DNA from: Dyella lipolytica
GTDB lineage: Bacteria > Pseudomonadota > Gammaproteobacteria > Xanthomonadales > Rhodanobacteraceae
Length of the DNA stretch: 58,284 bases
Assembly: GCF_030160075.1 (NCBI RefSeq)
Contig: NZ_BSNQ01000009.1
Coordinates: 1 to 58,284, forward strand
Direction of reading: 5' to 3'
Shown: piece by piece, positions 53,686-58,284 of the stretch
Position numbering within the stretch: position 1 is the stretch's first letter
Layout of the letters: the number at the start of each line of letters is the position of its first letter
The notes under the pieces: model-generated
What the model was told of the DNA's origin: nothing
Databases searched by the model: none
The model's input: only the letters and a program-made list of their open reading frames with translations
Made by a program: the position numbers and the translations under genes

Positions 53686-54210
53686 TTAGGCTTCGGCCGG
53701 CGCTTCGGCGGCGACTTCGCCACCGCCCTGCTTGTCGGCCACGGCCTTGACGGCGCGCGCGAACATCGCAGCGGGTTCGGCCAGCACACGAGCCAGCATG
53801 GCGAGAGCCTGTTCGCGGGTCGGCAGCGAGGCCAGCACGTCGACGTGCGCGGCCGGGAACAGCTTGCCTTCCACCGAGACGACCTTCGCCTTCAGCTTGT
53901 CGTTGCCCTTGGCAAACTCCTTGATCAGACGACCGGCAGCGCCGGGCTCTTCTGTCGAGAATGCGTACAGCAGCGGACCGGTCAGGGCGTCTTTGACGAC
54001 CTCGAACTCGGTACCGACCACGGCGCGCGAAGCGAGCGTGTTCTTGACAACTTTCAAGTACACGCCGGATTCGCGGGCTTTCTTGCGCATCGCGGTCATT
54101 TGTTCGACCGTGGTGCCCGCATACTCGGCAGCGACCAAGGAGTGAGCCTTCGAGGCAATTCCTGCCAGTTCGGCGACTACTTCTTGCTTCTGAGAGAGAT
54201 TCAGAGCCAT
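53686..54210 (-). CDS. rplJ: 50S ribosomal protein L10
   Basis: 174 residues. It has [19 protein letters not shown] at the start and the C-terminal helix that binds L7/L12 dimers. It starts at the ATG at 54208-54210 with a perfect GAGGAG ribosome-binding site. In E. coli L10-L12 represses its own translation through the leader; the 340-bp gap upstream is a likely equivalent. Confidence 0.97.
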   Translation of the reverse strand: MALNLSQKQEVVAELAGIASKAHSLVAAEYAGTTVEQMTAMRKKARESGVYLKVVKNTLASRAVVGTEFEVVKDALTGPLLYAFSTEEPGAAGRLIKEFAKGNDKLKAKVVSVEGKLFPAAHVDVLASLPTREQALAMLARVLAEPAAMFARAVKAVADKQGGGEVAAEAPAEA

Positions 54211-54550
54211 TTTTCACTCCTCTTATGAACTCCGCTTACGGCTCCTGCCGCTTGCGGTCCTGAGCGACGCCATCCGTGACGTCGGGGACGCGAAGATCCC
54301 GGGTGGTGGCCATTTCCAGAAAGAACGATTCCAGAAGGGGCAGCACCATCTGCGCAGGCCAGGTTCACGAGAAACCCGATTAAGCGATCTCGCTTGCAAC
54401 GACGGCGGTTCCTTGCCACTACGAGCTCCCTGCTCGTCGTCGTTGCGCGCTGTTCGCGCCTGCGGTCTTTGACGGCGGCTCCGGCTTTTAACCGGGGCTA
54501 CCCTCAAAAACTGCCTGCACGGGATTAACTCCGCGCAGGACTTGAACTTC
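54211..54550 (-). promoter_or_regulatory. Probable L10 leader (rplA-rplJ gap)
   Basis: A 340-bp non-coding stretch with several stems on the minus strand, including CCTGC/GCAGG right behind rplA, CCGGTT/AAGCCGG-type near 54490, and GAGC/GCTC around 54425. E. coli and relatives have a long leader here bound by L10(L12)4 (Rfam L10_leader family). Position and structure suggest the same; no covariance model was run. Confidence 0.5.
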
Positions 54551-55261
54551 TTACTTGGCCGAGGTCGCAGCCAGGGTCGAGGTATCGACCGGCACGCCCA
54601 CGCCCATCGTGCTGGACAGCGCGACCTTCTGCAGGTACTGGCCCTTGGCCGTGGACGGCTTGGCGCGCAGCAGATCGGCGATCAGCGCGTTCAGGTTGTC
54701 CGCCAGCTGAGCCGCTTCGAAGTTGGCCTTGCCGATCGTGGCGTGCACGATGCCGGCCTTGTCGTTGCGGAACTTCACCTGGCCAGCCTTGGCATTCTTC
54801 ACAGCCGTGGCGACGTCGGCGGTGACCGAGCCGTCCTTCGGGTTCGGCATCAGGCCGCGGGGACCCAGCAGCTGACCGAGTTTACCGACCACGCGCATGG
54901 CGTCCGGCGTAGCGATCACGCGACCGAAGTCGAGCTCGCCAGCCTGCATGCGCTCGGCCAGGTCGTCCATACCGACGGCGTCAGCACCGGCGGCCTTGGC
55001 GGCCTCGGCCTTCTCACCGGCCGGCACGAACACGGCGACCTTTACGGTCTTGCCGGTGCCGTGCGGCAGCAGCGAGGAGCCACGCACACCCTGATCGGAT
55101 TTCTTCGCATCGATGCCCAGGCGCACCGCCACGTCCACCGACTCGGCGAACTTGGCCTTGGCGTTGTCCTTGACGATCTTGAGGGCTTCTTCCAGGCCGT
55201 AGATCTTGCCCGGCTGGACTGCGGCCTGAGCCGACTTCATACGCTTCGTGAGCTTTGCCAT
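54551..55261 (-). CDS. rplA: 50S ribosomal protein L1
   Basis: 236 residues. The interdomain signature [19 protein letters not shown] is present, and the first domain is split as usual. It forms the mobile L1 stalk that moves deacylated tRNA, and in E. coli it represses the rplKA mRNA. It follows rplK after 3 bp. Confidence 0.97.
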   Translation of the reverse strand: MAKLTKRMKSAQAAVQPGKIYGLEEALKIVKDNAKAKFAESVDVAVRLGIDAKKSDQGVRGSSLLPHGTGKTVKVAVFVPAGEKAEAAKAAGADAVGMDDLAERMQAGELDFGRVIATPDAMRVVGKLGQLLGPRGLMPNPKDGSVTADVATAVKNAKAGQVKFRNDKAGIVHATIGKANFEAAQLADNLNALIADLLRAKPSTAKGQYLQKVALSSTMGVGVPVDTSTLAATSAK

Positions 55262-55264
55262 GTC

Positions 55265-55693
55265 TTAACCCTCCACCACCAAGCCCATGCTGCGCGCGCT
55301 ACCGGCAATGGTGCGCACTGCAGCGTCCAGATCAGCCGCCGTGAGATCCGGCTCTTTCTGCTTCGCAACGTCTTCCAGCTGCTTGCGGGTGATCTTGCCG
55401 ACCTTATCGGTGTTCGGCTTGGACGAGCCCTTGGCGACGCCGGTGACCTTCTTGATCAGCACGGTGGCGGGCGGGGTCTTGGTAATAAAGGTGAAGCTAC
55501 GGTCCGAATAGGCGGTGATGATGACCGGGATAGGCATACCCGGCTCCATCTTCTGCGTGGCGGCATTGAACGCCTTGCAGAATTCCATGATATTCAGGCC
55601 ACGCTGACCGAGGGCCGGGCCCACGGGCGGCGACGGGTTGGCCTGACCGGCCTTGACCTGCAGCTTGATGTAACCGACAACTTTCTTTGCCAT
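55265..55693 (-). CDS. rplK: 50S ribosomal protein L11
   Basis: 142 residues. The start [20 protein letters not shown] at the ATG at 55691-55693 fits the family; an open frame to 55744 is not conserved. The Pro-rich thiostrepton region ([21 protein letters not shown]) is intact. It forms the GTPase-centre base of the stalk and activates RelA. It has its own promoter-like sequence. Confidence 0.96.
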   Translation of the reverse strand: MAKKVVGYIKLQVKAGQANPSPPVGPALGQRGLNIMEFCKAFNAATQKMEPGMPIPVIITAYSDRSFTFITKTPPATVLIKKVTGVAKGSSKPNTDKVGKITRKQLEDVAKQKEPDLTAADLDAAVRTIAGSARSMGLVVEG

Positions 55694-55793
55694 TTGGAGT
55701 TTCCTCGCGAGTTCAAGCGCCTTGCGGCTCCTCGCTATGCACATTCCCTGGTGGGAGGGGACCCCGCGATCCTGCGGATTCCAGAAATACGGA

Positions 55794-55820
55794 CACGCCG
55801 AGTCGAAAGACTCCGGCGTG
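55794..55820 (-). terminator. Hairpin in the rplK leader
   Basis: CACGCCG-AGTC (55794-55804) pairs with GACT-C-CGGCGTG (55809-55820), 11-bp stem with one bulged C and a GAAA-type loop. It lies between the rplK promoter-like sequence and rplK, so it may be an L1 target or processing stem. Confidence 0.45.
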
Positions 55821-55828
55821 AACCGCGT

Positions 55829-55857
55829 AGTTTAGAGATGAAAGGGGCTTTAAGCAA
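55829..55857 (-). promoter_or_regulatory. Promoter-like sequence for rplKA
   Basis: Minus strand TTGCTT (55852-55857), a 17-nt spacer and TAAACT (55829-55834). The positions match where E. coli has its L11 promoter, between nusG and rplK; hexamers are only moderate. Confidence 0.5.
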
Positions 55858-55878
55858 GCCCTGTGCCGAAGGGGCGAT

Positions 55879-56439
55879 TTAGGCCTTTTCGACCTGACCG
55901 AACTCCAGCTCTACCGGGGTGGAGCGGCCGAAGATCAGCACCGCCACGCGCAGGCGGCTCTTCTCGTAATTGACTTCCTCGACCACGCCGTTGAAGTCGT
56001 TGAACGGACCATCGGTGACGCGGACCATCTCGCCCGGCTCGAACAGCACCTTGGGCTTGGGCTTTTCCACGCCCTCGCGGACGCGACTGAGGATGGTTTC
56101 GGCTTCGCTGTCGCGAATCGGCAGGGGCTTGTCGGCCGTGCCGCCGATGAAACCCATGACCTTCGGGGTTTCCTTGACCAGATGCCAGCATTCGTCATCG
56201 ATACGGGGAGCCTTGCCCTCGGTATCGGTTTCGATCTGCACCAGGACGTAGCCGGGGAAAAACTTGCGCTCGCTGCGTCGCTTCTGGCCGCTGCGCATTT
56301 CGACCACTTCTTCGGTGGGCACCAGCACTTCACCGAACTTTTCTTCCATGCCGGCGCGAGCAATACGCTCCACCAGCGAACGCTTCACCTGATTCTCAAA
56401 CCCGGAATAGGCATGTACGACGTACCAACGCTTGCTCAT
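55879..56439 (-). CDS. nusG: Transcription termination/antitermination protein NusG
   Basis: 186 residues. The NGN domain ([20 protein letters not shown], about 3-115) binds the polymerase clamp helices. The C-terminal KOW domain (about 130-180, [18 protein letters not shown]) binds Rho or S10. It promotes processive elongation, Rho termination and coupling to the ribosome. It is 10 bp behind secE. Confidence 0.97.
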   Translation of the reverse strand: MSKRWYVVHAYSGFENQVKRSLVERIARAGMEEKFGEVLVPTEEVVEMRSGQKRRSERKFFPGYVLVQIETDTEGKAPRIDDECWHLVKETPKVMGFIGGTADKPLPIRDSEAETILSRVREGVEKPKPKVLFEPGEMVRVTDGPFNDFNGVVEEVNYEKSRLRVAVLIFGRSTPVELEFGQVEKA

Positions 56440-56449
56440 TGCGCGCTCC

Positions 56450-56842
56450 TCACGAACCTAGCTTGAGCAGCCAGTCAAGTACGACCGACTTCAGGATAAG
56501 GTCAATCAGACCCAACAGCAGGGAGAGCACGATGACCACGAGAATAATGATGCCCGTGGTCTTGATGGTCTCGTCCCGCGTAGGCCAGACGACCTTGCGC
56601 ATTTCGAATTGCGATTCGGCGAGGAAATGGCGCGCGCGGCGACCCGGCGCCGTAAACGCGGCGATCGCCAATGCAACAATCACCGCTGCCAGGATGGTGA
56701 TGAGGCGTATCGGTGATGCAGCGCCGATATTGCCGAGCCAGGTGTATCCGACGATGCCGGCCGCCAGCACCAACACGGCCAACACCAGCTTGCCGATATC
56801 GGCGCCGCTCGTGCCCTTGGACTGTTCAGCCTTGGTATTCAT
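56450..56842 (-). CDS. secE: Protein translocase subunit SecE
   Basis: 130 residues, the three-helix form of gammaproteobacteria: helices at about 20-37, 45-65 and 100-122. The essential amphipathic and third-helix part reads [20 protein letters not shown]. It clamps SecY. I start at the ATG at 56840-56842 (MNTKAEQSK); an ATG three codons earlier is also possible and neither has a good ribosome-binding site. Confidence 0.94.
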   Translation of the reverse strand: MNTKAEQSKGTSGADIGKLVLAVLVLAAGIVGYTWLGNIGAASPIRLITILAAVIVALAIAAFTAPGRRARHFLAESQFEMRKVVWPTRDETIKTTGIIILVVIVLSLLLGLIDLILKSVVLDWLLKLGS

Positions 56843-56918
56843 GCGCGTCATGCGGATGCTTCGGACGACCCGCCTTGCGGCCGATCACGACACACCCGCC
56901 ATCATTTCCTCAAAAAGA

Positions 56919-56994
<76 letters not shown>

Positions 56995-57036
56995 ACGTTC
57001 AATAACTAAAAAGTAGTGAAGCCGCTCGCTTTGCTT

Positions 57037-57111
57037 GCTGTAAAGCTGCCTTGGAGGCTGCAAGGGTAGAGCAATCGTCCACCCTTGCGCTTTACAGCCC
57101 GCACCGCGGGC
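57037..57111 (-). other. Nested stem-loops between tuf copy 2 and tRNA-Trp
   Basis: GCTGTAAAGC (57037-57046) and GCTTTACAGC (57089-57098) are a perfect 10-bp pair that encloses GCAAGGGT/ACCCTTGC (57060-57067, 57081-57088). A third stem GCCCGC/GCGGGC (57097-57102, 57106-57111) lies closest to the tuf stop. Together they could end the tuf transcript or serve as processing signals for the tRNA precursor. A T-run is missing. Confidence 0.5.
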
Positions 57112-57129
57112 GACTTCCTAGTTTACTGC

Positions 57130-58284
57130 TTACTTGACGATCTTGGCGACGACGCCGGCGCCGACCGTGCGGCCACCTTCGCGGATCGCGAAACGCAGAC
57201 CTTCGGTCATCGCGATCGGCGCGATCAGGCTCACCACCATCTTCACGTTGTCGCCCGGCATCACCATCTCCACGCCGTCCGGCAACTGGCAAGCGCCCGT
57301 CACGTCGGTCGTGCGGAAGTAGAACTGCGGACGATAGCCCTTGAAGAACGGCGTGTGACGGCCACCCTCTTCCTTCGACAGCACGTACACTTCGGCTTCG
57401 AAGTCGGTGTGCGGCGTGATCGAACCGGGCTTGGCCAACACCTGGCCGCGCTCCACGTCTTCACGCTTGGTGCCGCGCAGCAGCAGACCCACGTTGTCGC
57501 CGGCCTGACCCTGATCGAGCAGCTTGCGGAACATTTCCACGCCGGTCACGGTGGTCTTCACGGTCGGGCGGATACCGACGATCTCGATTTCCTCGCCCAC
57601 CTTGATCACGCCCGTTTCCACACGACCGGTCACCACGGTGCCGCGGCCGGAGATGGAGAACACGTCTTCCACCGGCATCAGGAACGGCTTGTCCAGCACG
57701 CGCACCGGCTCCGGGATGTAGCTGTCCAGCGCTTCGACCAGCTTGATGATGGCCGGCACGCCGATTTCGGACTGGTCGCCTTCCAGCGCCTTCAGGGCCG
57801 AACCCTTGATGATCGGGGTGTCGTCACCGGGGAAGTCGTACTTGGTCAGCAGCTCGCGCACTTCCATTTCCACCAGCTCGAGCAGCTCGGCGTCGTCCAC
57901 CATGTCGGCCTTGTTCAGGAACACGATGATGTACGGCACGCCCACCTGACGGCTGAGCAGGATGTGTTCGCGCGTCTGCGGCATCGGACCGTCCGCGGCC
58001 GAGCACACCAGGATCGCGCCGTCCATCTGCGCCGCACCCGTGATCATGTTCTTCACGTAGTCGGCGTGGCCCGGGCAGTCCACGTGCGCGTAGTGGCGGT
58101 TCGGCGATTCGTATTCCACGTGCGCCGTCGAGATCGTGATGCCGCGCGCCTTCTCTTCCGGCGCCGCGTCGATCTGGTCATACGCCTTGAATTCGCCACC
58201 AAACCGCTCGGCGCCGATCTTCGTCAGCGCCGCCGTCAGCGTCGTCTTGCCGTGGTCCACGTGACCGATCGTGCCCACGTTCAC
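57130..58284 (-). CDS. tuf: Elongation factor Tu (copy 2, 5' end outside window)
   Basis: 384 residues are visible, from residue 13 ([14 protein letters not shown]) to the end; the first 12 residues and the start lie beyond the right edge. The visible protein is the same as copy 1. By eye the DNA differs at about seven synonymous sites, five of them within the last 250 bp of the gene. This is the tufB-like copy ahead of secE-nusG, whereas copy 1 is the tufA-like copy of the str operon. Confidence 0.97.
   Translation of the reverse strand: MNVGTIGHVDHGKTTLTAALTKIGAERFGGEFKAYDQIDAAPEEKARGITISTAHVEYESPNRHYAHVDCPGHADYVKNMITGAAQMDGAILVCSAADGPMPQTREHILLSRQVGVPYIIVFLNKADMVDDAELLELVEMEVRELLTKYDFPGDDTPIIKGSALKALEGDQSEIGVPAIIKLVEALDSYIPEPVRVLDKPFLMPVEDVFSISGRGTVVTGRVETGVIKVGEEIEIVGIRPTVKTTVTGVEMFRKLLDQGQAGDNVGLLLRGTKREDVERGQVLAKPGSITPHTDFEAEVYVLSKEEGGRHTPFFKGYRPQFYFRTTDVTGACQLPDGVEMVMPGDNVKMVVSLIAPIAMTEGLRFAIREGGRTVGAGVVAKIVK

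Noticed and set aside
57130-58284. Start of tuf copy 2 at 58284
   Set aside because: The GTG at the right edge is Val13 of EF-Tu; the gene simply runs out of the window.

Overview
The window looks like chromosomal DNA of a GC-rich gammaproteobacterium of the Xanthomonadales/Lysobacterales, most likely Rhodanobacteraceae (Dyella/Rhodanobacter-like). The grounds are: a class II (AroG-like) DAHP synthase, a tuf / tRNA-Trp / secE / nusG junction, rif, str, S10, spc and alpha clusters joined in one unbroken block without rpmJ after secY, and REP-associated transposase debris with repeated GGGGTCAGA motifs. This assignment is inferred from gene content; no search was run.

Positions 1-5600 are accessory. 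They hold a truncated unknown reading frame, a REPIN-like inverted repeat, the C-terminal stub of a RAYT (Y1 transposase), a 43-bp tandem duplication, and then a large secreted RHS-repeat protein with an unrecognised His-rich toxin-like tip. The tip is followed 3 bp later by a small, relatively AT-rich gene that is probably its immunity partner. Positions 5600-25600 are ordinary housekeeping and envelope genes: tldD, yhdP and rng (a conserved cluster interrupted by an oppositely oriented fatty-acid-hydroxylase-family gene), a mug-type DNA glycosylase, an RND permease with its periplasmic adaptor, a di-heme/tri-heme cytochrome c pair, an exported amidase, and a translationally coupled dsbB-aroG pair.

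From 25.7 kb to the end everything is on the minus strand and reads from right to left: tuf (partial), tRNA-Trp, secE, nusG, rplKA, rplJL, rpoBC, rpsLG-fusA-tuf, rpsJ-rplCDWB-rpsS-rplV-rpsC-rplP-rpmC-rpsQ, rplNXE-rpsNH-rplFR-rpsE-rpmD-rplO-secY, rpsMKD-rpoA-rplQ. Together these encode much of the ribosome, the RNA polymerase core, both GTPase elongation factors and two Sec translocon subunits. The coding gaps are short except at five places (nusG/rplK, rplA/rplJ, rplL/rpoB, rpoC/rpsL, tuf/rpsJ) plus rpsN/rpsH and rpoA/rplQ. Those gaps hold promoter-like hexamer pairs, terminator or attenuator hairpins and, before rplQ, a tandem repeat of about 92 bp.

The most noteworthy items are the RHS tip/immunity pair, the REPIN/RAYT remnant, the tandem structured repeat in the alpha operon, the long rplL-rpoB hairpin, a Mug homologue lacking the motif-1 Asn, and an RND pump lacking the usual TM10 lysine. 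No CRISPR array, prophage or intact insertion sequence was seen.
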